Below, one piece after another: positions 49,986 to 60,452 of a stretch of 64,000 bases of DNA; position 1 is the first letter of the stretch, and each line of letters opens with the position of its first letter. This stretch comes from an uncultured Sphingomonas sp. GTDB taxonomy: Bacteria; Pseudomonadota; Alphaproteobacteria; Sphingomonadales; Sphingomonadaceae. The notes under the pieces are model-generated. The model saw only the letters and a program-made list of their open reading frames with translations. It did no database searches and was not told the origin of the DNA. The DNA lies in NCBI RefSeq assembly GCF_936927845.1, contig NZ_CAKZHV010000059.1, positions 67,001 through 131,000 of the forward strand, given 5' to 3'. Position numbers and translations under genes: made by a program.

Positions 49986-51005
49986 TCAGATCAGGCCGGC
50001 GAGCGGGCTCGACGGGTCGGCGTAACGGCGCTGCCCCATGCGACCCGCGCGGTAGCTCATCCGCCCGGCCTCAACCGCCGCCTTCATCGCCGCCGCCATC
50101 ATGATCGGGTCCTTGGCTTCCGCGATCGCGGTGTTCATCAGCACGCCGTCGCAGCCGAGCTCCATCGCCACCGCCGCGTCCGACGCGCAGCCAACCCCGG
50201 CGTCGACCAATACCGGCACCGTGGCGCCCTCGACGATCAACCGGATCGTGACGCGGTTCTGGATGCCCAATCCCGACCCGATCGGCGCACCGAGCGGCAT
50301 GATCGCGACCGCGCCCGCTTCCTCCAGCTGCTTCGCCGCGATCGGATCGTCGACGCAGTAGACCATCGGCTTGAAACCCTCGCGCACCAGCACCTCGGTC
50401 GCCTTCAGCGTCTCGCGCATGTCGGGGTAGAGCGTTCGCGCCTCGCCCAGCACCTCCAGCTTGACCAAGTCCCAGCCGCCCGCCTCGCGCGCGAGCCTCA
50501 GCGTGCGGATCGCCTCGTCGGCGGTGAAGCAGCCCGCGGTGTTCGGCAGGTAGGTCACGCGCTTGGGATCGATGAAGTCGGTCAGCATCGGCGCCTTCGG
50601 ATCGGACACGTTGACGCGTCGCACCGCAACCGTGACGATCTCCGCGCCCGACGCCTCGAACGCGGCGGCGTTCTGCGCGAAATCCTTGTACTTGCCGGTG
50701 CCGACGATCAGGCGCGATCGGAACGTCTTGCCCGCGACGGTCCAGCTGTCGTCGGCGATTGGGCGCGCATGGTCGCCGCCGCCGACAAAATGCACGATCT
50801 CCAACTCGTCGCCGTCCTCAACGTAGACGTCACCCAGCGTCGAGCGCGGCACGATCTCCAGGTTGCGCTCCACCGCCACCTTTTCGGGCAACAGCCCCAG
50901 CTGCTCGGCCAGCGCGGCGATCGTCAGCCCCGCCTTGACGCGCTTGTGCTCGCCGTTGACGACAATCGAGACGGTTCCGTCGGAATGGGGCATGGCTTTG
51001 TGCAT
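49986..51005 (-). CDS. thiSG: Fused sulfur carrier ThiS and thiazole synthase ThiG
   Basis: A 339-residue fusion. Residues about 11-77 are a ThiS ubiquitin-like carrier (VSIVVNGEHKRVKAGLTIAA) ending VHFVGGG at 71-77. Residues about 87-335 are ThiG, a TIM barrel with FRSRLIVGTGKYKDF and the Schiff-base lysine 182 in DLVKLEVLG. ThiG makes the thiazole of thiamine from deoxyxylulose phosphate and dehydroglycine, taking sulfur from ThiS thiocarboxylate. In free ThiS the two glycines are the C-terminus; here they are internal. ATG 51005 or 50993 may be the start. Other thiamine genes are not nearby. Confidence 0.92.
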   Translation of the reverse strand: MHKAMPHSDGTVSIVVNGEHKRVKAGLTIAALAEQLGLLPEKVAVERNLEIVPRSTLGDVYVEDGDELEIVHFVGGGDHARPIADDSWTVAGKTFRSRLIVGTGKYKDFAQNAAAFEASGAEIVTVAVRRVNVSDPKAPMLTDFIDPKRVTYLPNTAGCFTADEAIRTLRLAREAGGWDLVKLEVLGEARTLYPDMRETLKATEVLVREGFKPMVYCVDDPIAAKQLEEAGAVAIMPLGAPIGSGLGIQNRVTIRLIVEGATVPVLVDAGVGCASDAAVAMELGCDGVLMNTAIAEAKDPIMMAAAMKAAVEAGRMSYRAGRMGQRRYADPSSPLAGLI

Positions 51006-51173
51006 CGAGGGTGTGCGCCCCCGTCCGTTGTCGGGCTGGATGATCGCTGGCCCCGTGCTCCGCCTTCCCGGCGAAACGAAGCGCGGCCCTTCGACAAGCG
51101 GCGGGCGAGCGGGCTAGAGCGGTGACGCACCGGCACCTAAGCCCCGCCTGCCCTATGTTCAAGAAAGCAGCTC

Positions 51174-51635
51174 ATGCCCGCACCCGATAACGCCCCCTCC
51201 CCGTCGAACACCGTCTATGTCTTGAACGGTCCCAACCTCAATCTGCTCGGCACGCGCGAGCCCGAGATCTACGGCCATGACACGCTCGACGACATCGCCG
51301 GGCGGCTCGAGGACCGCGCGCGCGACCTGGGGCTCAGCATCGACATGCGGCAGTCGAACCACGAGGGGCATCTGGTCGACTGGCTGCACGAGGCGCAGGC
51401 GTATGACGCGCGCGCGGTGATCCTGAACGCCGGCGCGTTCACCCACACCTCGATCGCGCTCCACGACGCGATCAAGGCGATCCGCACGCCGGTGATCGAG
51501 GTGCACCTGTCCAATCCGCACACGCGTGAGGATTTCCGCCACACCTCGTTCGTCGGTCGTGCCGCACGCGGAACCATTGCGGGATTCGGCGCGCTATCCT
51601 ACGCCCTCGCGCTTGAAGCGGCGGCACAGTTCTGA
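51174..51635 (+). CDS. aroQ: Type II 3-dehydroquinate dehydratase
   Basis: A 153-residue type II dehydroquinase of the shikimate pathway. VLNGPNLNLLGTREPEIYG includes the catalytic tyrosine, NAGAFTHTSIALHDAIKA the substrate-binding asparagine and EVHLSNPHTREDFRHTS the catalytic histidine. It forms dodecamers in the cytoplasm. accB follows 34 bases later, an arrangement seen in many proteobacteria. Confidence 0.97.
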   Translation: MPAPDNAPSPSNTVYVLNGPNLNLLGTREPEIYGHDTLDDIAGRLEDRARDLGLSIDMRQSNHEGHLVDWLHEAQAYDARAVILNAGAFTHTSIALHDAIKAIRTPVIEVHLSNPHTREDFRHTSFVGRAARGTIAGFGALSYALALEAAAQF

Positions 51636-51669
51636 CACAGCGCGCGCCCTTGAAGGGGAATCAAGGCTG

Positions 51670-52167
51670 ATGGCCGACATGAACGAAGCAAATGGGGGTG
51701 GCGCGATGCAGGTCGACGTGAACCTCGTGCGCCAGCTCGCCGAGCTGCTCGACACCACGCAATTAACCGAGATTGAGGTCGAGGACGGCGATCGCAAGAT
51801 CCGCGTCGCGCGCAAGGCAGCGCAGGTCGCCGCCGCGCCGATGCATTATGCCGCGGCACCTGCGCCCGCGCAGACCGCGGCACCCGCCGCCGCCCCGCAG
51901 GTCGACAATGCCGGTCCCTCGGCGCCGAGCGACGCCAATGCGGTACGCTCGCCGATGGTCGGCACCGTCTATCTCGCCGCCGAGCCGGGCGCGAAGCCGT
52001 TCGCGAGCGTCGGGCAGACCGTCGCCGCCGGCGACACGCTGCTGATCGTAGAGGCCATGAAGGTGATGAACCCGATCACCGCGCCGTCGGCCGGCACGGT
52101 CAAGGCGGTGCTGGTCGAGAACGGCCAGCCGGTCGAGTTCGACCAGCCGCTCGTGGTGGTCGAGTAA
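51670..52167 (+). CDS. accB: Biotin carboxyl carrier protein of acetyl-CoA carboxylase
   Basis: A 165-residue BCCP. The biotin-bearing lysine is K131 in VEAMKVMNP. The N-terminal domain (VNLVRQLAELLDTTQLTEIE) is joined to the biotinyl domain by an Ala/Pro-rich linker. The start used is ATG 51670; ATG 51679 is nearly as good. accC begins six bases later, so they are co-translated. Confidence 0.96.
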   Translation: MADMNEANGGGAMQVDVNLVRQLAELLDTTQLTEIEVEDGDRKIRVARKAAQVAAAPMHYAAAPAPAQTAAPAAAPQVDNAGPSAPSDANAVRSPMVGTVYLAAEPGAKPFASVGQTVAAGDTLLIVEAMKVMNPITAPSAGTVKAVLVENGQPVEFDQPLVVVE

Positions 52168-52173
52168 GCATCG

Positions 52174-53526
<1,353 letters not shown>

Positions 53527-53550
53527 CCTGCATCAACGAGACAGATTATC

Positions 53551-53585
53551 GCCGGGGCAAGTGACTGAGCTTGCCCCGGCTTTTC
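53551..53585 (+). terminator. Rho-independent terminator of the aroQ-accBC operon
   Basis: A perfect 11-bp stem (53551-53561 with 53570-53580), an eight-base loop and TTTT, 25 bases after accC. Confidence 0.92.
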
Positions 53586-53667
53586 GTTTCGCCTGATGGT
53601 GCGAGGTTCCGACATGCTGGACCACCCGCCGATGCGCGGTAGAAGGCATCATGCACGAGACCCGGCG

Positions 53668-53988
53668 ATGAAGGCGACGATCCTCCACAACCCGCGCTGT
53701 TCCAAATCGCGCGAGGCGCTCGCGATCCTGCACGAGGTGGGCGCCGAGGTGACGGTGGTCGATTACCTCAATCATCCGCCGATGCGCGACGAACTGGCCC
53801 AACTCTACACGATCGCCGGGATCAGCCCGCGCGACGGCTTGCGCAAGGACGCGCCCGCGGTCGCCGACGACGCGGCCGCACTCGACCTGATGGCACGCGA
53901 CCCGCGCACCATCGAGCGTCCGCTGGTCGCGACCGAAAAGGGCGTGCGCCTCGGCCGGCCGCCATCCGCGATCCGGGCGATCCTGTGA
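53668..53988 (+). CDS. ArsC-family protein (arsenate reductase-like)
   Basis: A 106-residue thioredoxin-fold protein of the ArsC/Spx/YfgD family. HNPRCSKSREAL holds the active cysteine at position 11, and ERPLVATEKGVRLGRPP is the conserved C-terminal segment that includes the arginines of glutaredoxin-coupled arsenate reductase. No other arsenic-resistance gene is adjacent, so arsenate may not be the true substrate. The start is ATG 53668. The downstream phospholipase D-type gene overlaps its stop by four bases (GTGA). Confidence 0.9.
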   Translation: MKATILHNPRCSKSREALAILHEVGAEVTVVDYLNHPPMRDELAQLYTIAGISPRDGLRKDAPAVADDAAALDLMARDPRTIERPLVATEKGVRLGRPPSAIRAIL

Positions 53989-55415
53989 CGCTGCCCGAGA
54001 AAACGCGCTGGCGCGTCGAGCGCGCGACCAAGGCAGCGGTGATCATCGACGCCGACGCTTATTTCCGCGTCGCGCGCGAGGCGATGCTGAACGCCAAAGA
54101 GCAGATCATGCTGGTCGGCTGGGATTTCGACGCGCGCATCACGCTCGCCTACGAGGACGATCATCCCGAGGCCCCCACCACGGTCGGCGACTTTATTGAC
54201 TGGCTGGTGAAGCGCACGCCGACGCTTCAGGTCTACATTCTCCGCTGGGACAAGGGCGCGATCAAGACACTGTTCCGCGGGCGTACCTTGTGGATGCTGA
54301 CGCGCTGGCGCTTTCGCGAGAAACGCATCCACCTTAAACTCGACGGCCATCATCCGACCGCCGCGTCGCAGCACCAGAAGATCGTCGTGATCGACGATTG
54401 CATGGCGTTCTGCGGCGGGATCGACATGACCGACGAGCGCTGGGACACGCGCGATCATGTCGCCGACGACGAGCGCCGCCGCTCGCCCAACGGTTTCTCG
54501 TACAAGCCGTGGCACGATGTCACCACCGCGTTGCAGGGCCCGGTCGCGCGCGCGCTCGGCGAATTGTGTCGCACACGCTGGACAATCGCGGGCGGCGCCG
54601 AGATCGCGGCGCCATCGCACACCGGCGAATGCTGGCCCGAGAGCCTGCCCGTCGAGTTCAGCGACGTCGACGTCGCAATCTCGCGCTCGCAACCGCTTCA
54701 CGACGGGCAGGATGAAATCCTCGAGATCGAGGAATTGTACCTCGCGCTGATCGCGCGCGCGAAGCGTCGCATCTACGCCGAAAGCCAGTATTTCGCCTCG
54801 CGCCGCATCGCCGAGGCGATCGCCAAGCGCCTGGTCGAACCCGACCCGCCCGAGATCGTCGTGATCAATCCCACCAACGCGCAGGGCTGGCTTGAGCCGA
54901 TCGCGATGGACACCGCGCGGGCGCGCCTCGTCGCTGAATTGCAACACCGCGACCATGCCAAACGCTTTCGCATGTACCACCCGGTGACGACCGACGGCAC
55001 CGGCATCTACTGCCATGCCAAGGTGATGGTGGTCGACGACGACGTGATCCGTATTGGCTCGTCGAACTTTAACAACCGCTCGCTCCGGCTCGACACCGAA
55101 TGCGACGTGACGATCGCCGACGACGGCGACCGGATCGCGGCGATCCGCGACGACCTGCTCGCCGAACATCTCGCGATCGATGTGGCGCAGGTCAGCGACG
55201 GCGTGAAGCGCGACGGATTGATCGCGACGATCGAACGCTTGCGCGGGAGCGGCAAGACGCTGATCCCGTATGAGATCCCCGACCTGAACGGCGTCGAGGC
55301 ATGGCTGGCCGAGAACGAGGTGCTCGACCCCGAAGGTCCGGCCGAGATGTTCGAAGCGTTCGAGAAGCGCGGGCTGCTGCGGCGGCTCAGGCATCGCCGG
55401 CATCGCCGCCGCTGA
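53985..55415 (+). CDS. Phospholipase D-family protein, two HKD motifs
   Basis: A 476-residue protein with two complete HxKxxxxD motifs: HQKIVVIDD at H130 and HAKVMVVDD at H344, each followed by a glycine-serine/asparagine segment (FCGGIDMT, IGSSNFNNRSL). The layout suggests a phospholipase D or a cardiolipin synthase-like transferase. No signal peptide or membrane span is obvious, so it probably acts at the inner membrane surface. It starts at GTG 53985, overlapping the ArsC-family gene by four bases. Confidence 0.88.
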   Translation: MTLPEKTRWRVERATKAAVIIDADAYFRVAREAMLNAKEQIMLVGWDFDARITLAYEDDHPEAPTTVGDFIDWLVKRTPTLQVYILRWDKGAIKTLFRGRTLWMLTRWRFREKRIHLKLDGHHPTAASQHQKIVVIDDCMAFCGGIDMTDERWDTRDHVADDERRRSPNGFSYKPWHDVTTALQGPVARALGELCRTRWTIAGGAEIAAPSHTGECWPESLPVEFSDVDVAISRSQPLHDGQDEILEIEELYLALIARAKRRIYAESQYFASRRIAEAIAKRLVEPDPPEIVVINPTNAQGWLEPIAMDTARARLVAELQHRDHAKRFRMYHPVTTDGTGIYCHAKVMVVDDDVIRIGSSNFNNRSLRLDTECDVTIADDGDRIAAIRDDLLAEHLAIDVAQVSDGVKRDGLIATIERLRGSGKTLIPYEIPDLNGVEAWLAENEVLDPEGPAEMFEAFEKRGLLRRLRHRRHRRR

Positions 55416-55445
55416 GTGCACCCGGCCGTGCCGCGCGGCGGCGGC

Positions 55446-55559
55446 TCAATCCTCGGTTGCGGCCTCGTTCGCGCTCTGCTGATCGACCACGCCTTCCTGC
55501 TCCTCTTCAGCGGCGATGTCCTTCAACTCCTCGGGCGTCGGCTTGGTCGGATCGGTCAT
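55446..55559 (-). CDS. Small acidic protein, 37 residues
   Basis: An unrecognised small gene. ATG 55559 is preceded by AAGGAGAG about eight bases upstream, a strong binding site on its own strand. The product, TDPTKPTPEELKDIAAEEEQ followed by EGVVDQQSANEAATED, is very acidic and probably disordered. It converges on the phospholipase D gene and diverges from purL. Function unknown. Confidence 0.55.
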   Translation of the reverse strand: MTDPTKPTPEELKDIAAEEEQEGVVDQQSANEAATED

Positions 55560-55648
55560 ACAATAACTCTCCTTCGCCGCGGCAAACGCGCGAAGCTCGC
55601 TTTCGGCTGCGCTGGCATCGGCGCGCCTCCCCCGCTATGCGCGCGCAC

Positions 55649-57865
55649 ATGACTTCGATTACCCCCGAGATCGTCGCCGAACACGGCCTGTCGCCCGAGG
55701 AATACGACCGCGTGCTCCACGCACTCGGCCGCGAGCCGAACCTGGTCGAACTCGGCATCTTCTCGGTGATGTGGAGCGAGCATTGCTCGTACAAGTCGAG
55801 CCGCATCCACCTGAAGAAACTGCCTACGCAAGCCCCCTGGGTGATCTGCGGTCCGGGCGAGAATGCGGGCGTGATCGACATCGGTGATGGGCAGGCCGCG
55901 ATCTTCAAGATGGAGTCGCACAACCACCCCTCGTACATCGAGCCCTATCAGGGCGCGGCGACCGGGGTCGGCGGCATCCTGCGCGACGTGTTCACGATGG
56001 GCGCGCGGCCCGTCGCCAACATGAACGCGCTGCGCTTCGGCCGGCCCGATCACCCGAAGATGCGCCACCTGATCTCGGGCGTCGTCCACGGCATCGGCGG
56101 CTACGGCAATTGCGTCGGCGTGCCGACCGTCGGTGGCGAAGTGAACTTTCACCCGGCCTATGACGGCAACATCCTGGTCAACGCGATGACCGTCGGCGTC
56201 GCCGATACGGACAAGATCTTCTATTCGGCAGCATCCGGCGTCGGCAATCCGATCGTCTATGTGGGCTCGAAGACCGGGCGCGACGGCATCCACGGCGCGA
56301 CCATGGCCTCGGCCGATTTCGGCGAGGATGCGGATGCCAAGCGCCCGACCGTCCAGGTCGGCGATCCCTTCACCGAGAAGCTGCTGATCGAGGCATGCCT
56401 CGAACTGATGGCGTCGGACGCGATCGTCGCGATCCAGGACATGGGCGCGGCCGGGCTCACCTCCTCCTCGGTCGAGATGGCGTCGAAGGGCGGTGTCGGC
56501 ATCGAGCTGATCATGGACGACGTGCCGCAGCGCGAAACCGGCATGACGCCGTACGAGATGATGCTGTCGGAGAGCCAGGAGCGGATGCTCATGGTGCTGA
56601 AACCCGGCCGCGAGGCGTTCGCCCAAGCGATCTTCGAGAAATGGGAACTCGACTTCGCGGTCATCGGCCACGTCACCGAGACCGGCCGCATGGTGCTGAA
56701 ATGGCGCGGTGAGACGGTGTGCGACATCCCGCTAGGGCCCCTCGCCGACGACGCGCCGCTGTACGACCGCCCGCACGTGCCGACTCCGCCGGCCAAGGCC
56801 CTGGTGAACGTGCCCGAGTGCCGCGACCCCGCCGCCGACCTGCTGACGCTGATGGGCTCCCCCGACATCGCCAGCCGCCGCTGGATCTGGGAGCAGTATG
56901 ACCACATGGTTGGCGCCGACACGGTGCAGCGCCCCGGCGGCGACGCTGCGGTGGTGCGCGTCCATGGCACGGACAAGGCGCTCGCCATGACCACCGACTG
57001 CACCCCGCGCTATTGCTACGCCGATCCGGTCGAAGGCGGGAAACAGGCGATTGCGGAGGCGTGGCGCAACCTGACCGCGGTCGGCGCGACCCCGCTGGCG
57101 GTCACCAACTGCCTCAATTTCGCCAACCCGCAGCGGCCCGAGATCATGGGGCAGATCGTCGGCTGCCTAGAGGGGATGAGCGAGGCGTGCCGCGCGCTCG
57201 ATTTCCCGATCGTGTCGGGCAACGTCAGCCTGTACAACGAATCAAAGGCGACCGGCGGCGGCTCGGCGATCCTGCCCACCCCCGCGATCGGCGGCGTCGG
57301 TCTGCTGAAGGCTTGGGACAAGAGCGCGACGATCGCGTTCAAACAGGCCGGCGACATCATCATCGTCATCGGCCGCCGCCGCGGTGACCTCGGCCAGTCG
57401 CTGTGGCTGCGCGAACTGCACGCGCGCGAGGAAGGTCCGCCGCCGCGCGTCGACCTGGACGCGGAGCGCCGCACCGGCGACTTCGTCCGCCGCGCGATCG
57501 ACGCGGGACAGCTCTCCGCGGTCCACGACGTCTCCGACGGCGGCCTCGCGGTCACGATCGCGGAGATGGCGCTCGCGGGCAACATCGGCGCGATGATCGA
57601 CCGCGCGCTGCCGTTCGATACCGCCGCCTCGCTGTTCGCCGAGGATCAGGGCGTCTATGTCGCGACCGTCCATGACCATGCTTTGCTCGACTTTCTGCAA
57701 TCCGCGCTCGACGCCGGGATCGATGCCGAGCCGCTCGGCCGCGCGATCGGCACGCGCGTGATCTTCGAGTTGCGCGACGGCGATTATGCCGTCTCGCTCG
57801 CCGACCTGCGCCGCGCGCATGAAGGCTTCTTCCCTACGCTGATGGCGACCGAGCCGGCGTTGTAA
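55649..57865 (+). CDS. purL: Phosphoribosylformylglycinamidine synthase subunit PurL
   Basis: A 738-residue PurL of the small, multi-subunit type (needs PurS and PurQ, not in the window). MTSITPEIVAEHGLSPEEYD, VMWSEHCSYKSSRIHLKKLP and FKMESHNHPSYIEPYQGAAT are typical. It catalyses ATP-dependent conversion of FGAR to FGAM in purine synthesis. ATG 55649 gives the family N-terminus; ATG 55637 is four codons earlier. Neither has a good ribosome binding site, which is odd for a core gene. Confidence 0.95.
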   Translation: MTSITPEIVAEHGLSPEEYDRVLHALGREPNLVELGIFSVMWSEHCSYKSSRIHLKKLPTQAPWVICGPGENAGVIDIGDGQAAIFKMESHNHPSYIEPYQGAATGVGGILRDVFTMGARPVANMNALRFGRPDHPKMRHLISGVVHGIGGYGNCVGVPTVGGEVNFHPAYDGNILVNAMTVGVADTDKIFYSAASGVGNPIVYVGSKTGRDGIHGATMASADFGEDADAKRPTVQVGDPFTEKLLIEACLELMASDAIVAIQDMGAAGLTSSSVEMASKGGVGIELIMDDVPQRETGMTPYEMMLSESQERMLMVLKPGREAFAQAIFEKWELDFAVIGHVTETGRMVLKWRGETVCDIPLGPLADDAPLYDRPHVPTPPAKALVNVPECRDPAADLLTLMGSPDIASRRWIWEQYDHMVGADTVQRPGGDAAVVRVHGTDKALAMTTDCTPRYCYADPVEGGKQAIAEAWRNLTAVGATPLAVTNCLNFANPQRPEIMGQIVGCLEGMSEACRALDFPIVSGNVSLYNESKATGGGSAILPTPAIGGVGLLKAWDKSATIAFKQAGDIIIVIGRRRGDLGQSLWLRELHAREEGPPPRVDLDAERRTGDFVRRAIDAGQLSAVHDVSDGGLAVTIAEMALAGNIGAMIDRALPFDTAASLFAEDQGVYVATVHDHALLDFLQSALDAGIDAEPLGRAIGTRVIFELRDGDYAVSLADLRRAHEGFFPTLMATEPAL

Positions 57866-57931
57866 GCGGTCGCGGCTGTACCTTCGCCCCGGTCTGCCGC
57901 ACAATGCGGTGCGACCGGGGAGGATGGTGAT

Positions 57932-58729
57932 ATGAGTGACGATCGGGATGTCCGCTACGAGGTAGCAGACGGCATTGCGACGCTGACGCTCGATCGCCCC
58001 GAACGGCTGAACACGATCTCGCACGCGATGCTCGATATGCTCGCGGCGTTGCTCACCCGCGCGAACGACGATCCCGCGGTGCGCGTTGTCATCCTGACGG
58101 GCGCGGGCCGCGCATTCTGCGCCGGGCTCGACCTCAACGCCGCCACTAGCGGCGACGGGATCGGCGCCAGCCACGCGCGGCATCCACCGACGATCGACCT
58201 GCGCACCGCGCCTCCGACCGTGCTATTCGCGATGGACAAGCCTGTCGTCTGCGCGCTCAACGGCTCGGCCGCGGGCTACGGCATGGACTTGGCGATCGGG
58301 TGCGACATCCGAGTGATGGCTGAGAGCGCGAAACTCGCCCCGGCCTTCGTCAAGCGCGGGATCGTCCCCGAATCGGGCGGCACCTGGCTGCTGCCGCGGA
58401 TGATCGGCTGGGCCAAGGCGGCGGAGGTGATCTTCACCGGCCGGACGCTCGATGCCGTCGAAAGCCTCGCGCTCGGCCTCGCCAACCACGTCGTTCCCGA
58501 TGGCGAGGTGCTGGCCAAGGCACAACAGATCGCACGCGACATCGCCGCCAACGCGCCGCTCGCGGTGCAGGCGTCGAAACGGATGATGCGGATGGGCCTG
58601 AACGAGACGTTCGAGACGCACGTCCAGCACGTCTATCTCCAGTTACTGCCGCTGTTCGCGTCCGATGACTTTCAGGAAGGCATGCGCTCGTTCCTTGAGA
58701 AGCGCGCACCGACCTTCGCGGGCCGCTGA
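57932..58729 (+). CDS. Enoyl-CoA hydratase/isomerase family protein
   Basis: A 265-residue crotonase. The oxyanion hole is formed by AFCAGLDLN and NGSAAGYGMDLAIG. The acidic residue of hydratases in the second position is replaced (SAKLAPAFVKRG), while GIVPESGGTWLLPRMIG matches the PaaG-like pattern where an acid two residues after proline acts in isomerisation. An enoyl-CoA isomerase role is therefore at least as likely as hydration. ATG 57932 follows GGGGAGGA. The DUF418 gene starts six bases after it. Confidence 0.88.
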   Translation: MSDDRDVRYEVADGIATLTLDRPERLNTISHAMLDMLAALLTRANDDPAVRVVILTGAGRAFCAGLDLNAATSGDGIGASHARHPPTIDLRTAPPTVLFAMDKPVVCALNGSAAGYGMDLAIGCDIRVMAESAKLAPAFVKRGIVPESGGTWLLPRMIGWAKAAEVIFTGRTLDAVESLALGLANHVVPDGEVLAKAQQIARDIAANAPLAVQASKRMMRMGLNETFETHVQHVYLQLLPLFASDDFQEGMRSFLEKRAPTFAGR

Positions 58730-58734
58730 CGCGC

Positions 58735-59946
58735 GTGGAGGCGAACGCGCGTTTCCCATCGCTCGACGTCATCCGCGGGGTCGCGGTGATGGGGATCCTG
58801 CTCGCCAACATCGTCGCGTTCGGCCTACCCGAGGCGGCGTATTTCTCCCCGCTCGCCTGGGGCGGATCGGGACCGGCGGAGAGGACCGCCTGGTTCCTCA
58901 ACTTTGTCTTGGTCGAGGGGCGTTTCCGCGGCCTGTTCTCGTTCCTGTTCGGCGCATCGATGCTGCTGGTGATCGAGCGCGCCGACGCAGCGGGGGAGAA
59001 TGGCGCCGCGCTGCACCTGCGCCGCATGGTCTGGCTATTCGTGTTCGGCTGCCTCCACCTCTATTTGTTCTGGTGGGGCGACATCCTGGCGCATTACGCG
59101 CTGGTGGGCGTATTGGCGCTGTTCTTCTGTCGGCAGAACACGCGCACGCTGGTGCTGCTGTCGCTCGCTTCGCTTGTCGTGGCGCTCCTCCTCAACGCAG
59201 CGACCGCGACCGCGTTGTTCGCCGCGGCGGCGCGCGCCACCCCCGGCGACACCGCATTGTGGAACGGTTTCGCGAGCGCGTTCGGCGTGCCGCCGCGTGC
59301 CGAGTTGCTGGAGCAGATCGCGGCGATGCGCGACGGCTTTGGCGCAGCCGCCGCGTGGAGGTGGAACCACGCGCTCGATCCGTTCACCTTTCTGCCGATC
59401 GGCGGCGCGGAGACGCTGGGCGCAATGCTGCTCGGGATGGCGGCGCTGCGCTCCGGCTTCGTGACGGGTGAATGGTCGCGCCACGCCTATGCACGGGTCG
59501 CGCTCGTCTGCGTGCCGCTCTCGCTCATCGGCTATGCCGCGATCGGCTGGCACACGATGGCGACCGGCTTCGACCAGCGCTACGTATATCTGGGATCACT
59601 GGTGCTGAGCGAGCCGTTCCGCACACTCGGCTATCTCGGTTATGCCGCGCTCGTGATCCTGCTGCTCCGCCCTGACGGCGCGCTGTCCGCGCGGATCGGG
59701 GCTGTGGGGCGAATGGCGTTCAGCAATTATCTCGGCACCACGCTGCTGATGGACCTGGTTTTCGCCGGCTGGGGCCTCGGCCTGTTCGGCGCGATCGGCC
59801 GCGCCTGGCTCTACGCGATCGTGCCCGCGGTCTGGTTGGTCATGCTGGTCTGGTCACCCGCGTGGCTCGCACGCTATCGTTATGGTCCGCTCGAATGGCT
59901 GTGGCGCAGCCTGGTCCGCGGGCGGCCCGCTGCGCTTCGCCGCTAG
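58735..59946 (+). CDS. DUF418 integral membrane protein
   Basis: A 403-residue membrane protein with around eight to ten hydrophobic spans. FPSLDVIRGVAVMGILLANI at the start, GRFRGLFSFLFGASMLLVIE in the middle and MAFSNYLGTTLLMDLVFAGW toward the end are typical of DUF418/YeiB proteins, related to acyltransferases of the OafA type. Function is unknown. The start is GTG 58735, six bases after the crotonase stop, so it is probably translated from the same message. Confidence 0.85.
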   Translation: MEANARFPSLDVIRGVAVMGILLANIVAFGLPEAAYFSPLAWGGSGPAERTAWFLNFVLVEGRFRGLFSFLFGASMLLVIERADAAGENGAALHLRRMVWLFVFGCLHLYLFWWGDILAHYALVGVLALFFCRQNTRTLVLLSLASLVVALLLNAATATALFAAAARATPGDTALWNGFASAFGVPPRAELLEQIAAMRDGFGAAAAWRWNHALDPFTFLPIGGAETLGAMLLGMAALRSGFVTGEWSRHAYARVALVCVPLSLIGYAAIGWHTMATGFDQRYVYLGSLVLSEPFRTLGYLGYAALVILLLRPDGALSARIGAVGRMAFSNYLGTTLLMDLVFAGWGLGLFGAIGRAWLYAIVPAVWLVMLVWSPAWLARYRYGPLEWLWRSLVRGRPAALRR

Positions 59947-60353
59947 CTGACGCGGCGACCGAAGCCCCCGCCGCGACGCAGCGGCGTCGCCGCCGCCTCG
60001 CGCTCCAGCAGGTTGAGCGTCGCCTCGAACAGGGGACGCAGCGCGAGCACGTCGGTTACCCCCGCGACCGGGCTGGTGTGCAGCTCGACGCATTCACGCG
60101 CGAGCGTTTCCAGTTTCTCGGCCAGTGCCGCGAGCGGCGTCGCCCCGAACTGGCTCGCTTCGCCTTTCAGCGTGTGCGCGGGCAGCACCAGTGCCGCCGC
60201 ATTGCCGTCGCGCGACGCCGCCTCGATCGCGTCGAGCGACTTGATCCCATCCTCGCGGAAATAACCGAGGATACGCGCGAAATCGCTGCCCAGCTCGGCC
60301 CGCGCGCGCGCCAGCGCGACGCGGTCGACCAGCACTCCTCCTTCGAACGACAC
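59943..60353 (-). CDS. Stand-alone HPt phosphotransfer protein
   Basis: A 136-residue four-helix protein with the HPt phospho-acceptor at H60 in PAHTLKGEASQFG. Such proteins pass phosphate between response-regulator receiver domains of a phosphorelay. No histidine kinase or regulator is adjacent, so the partner is unknown. I choose GTG 60353 because GAGGGAGG lies six bases upstream on its strand; another GTG at 60371 is before that site. Its end overlaps the DUF418 stop on the other strand by four bases. Confidence 0.85.
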   Translation of the reverse strand: MSFEGGVLVDRVALARARAELGSDFARILGYFREDGIKSLDAIEAASRDGNAAALVLPAHTLKGEASQFGATPLAALAEKLETLARECVELHTSPVAGVTDVLALRPLFEATLNLLEREAAATPLRRGGGFGRRVS

Positions 60354-60452
60354 TAACCGCCTCCCTCGCACTCTCGAACAGTCGTGCGCCGACGTTAAAC
60401 GCGGGAGGGTAAACGGACGGTAAGGAGCGGCGCGCGCTTTCCTACAATTGCC

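Noticed and set aside
53622..53790. A 15-base match (CCGCCGATGCGCG core) present twice about 150 bases apart around the start of the ArsC-family gene
   Set aside because: Too short and one copy is inside coding sequence; no other sign of an insertion or attachment site.
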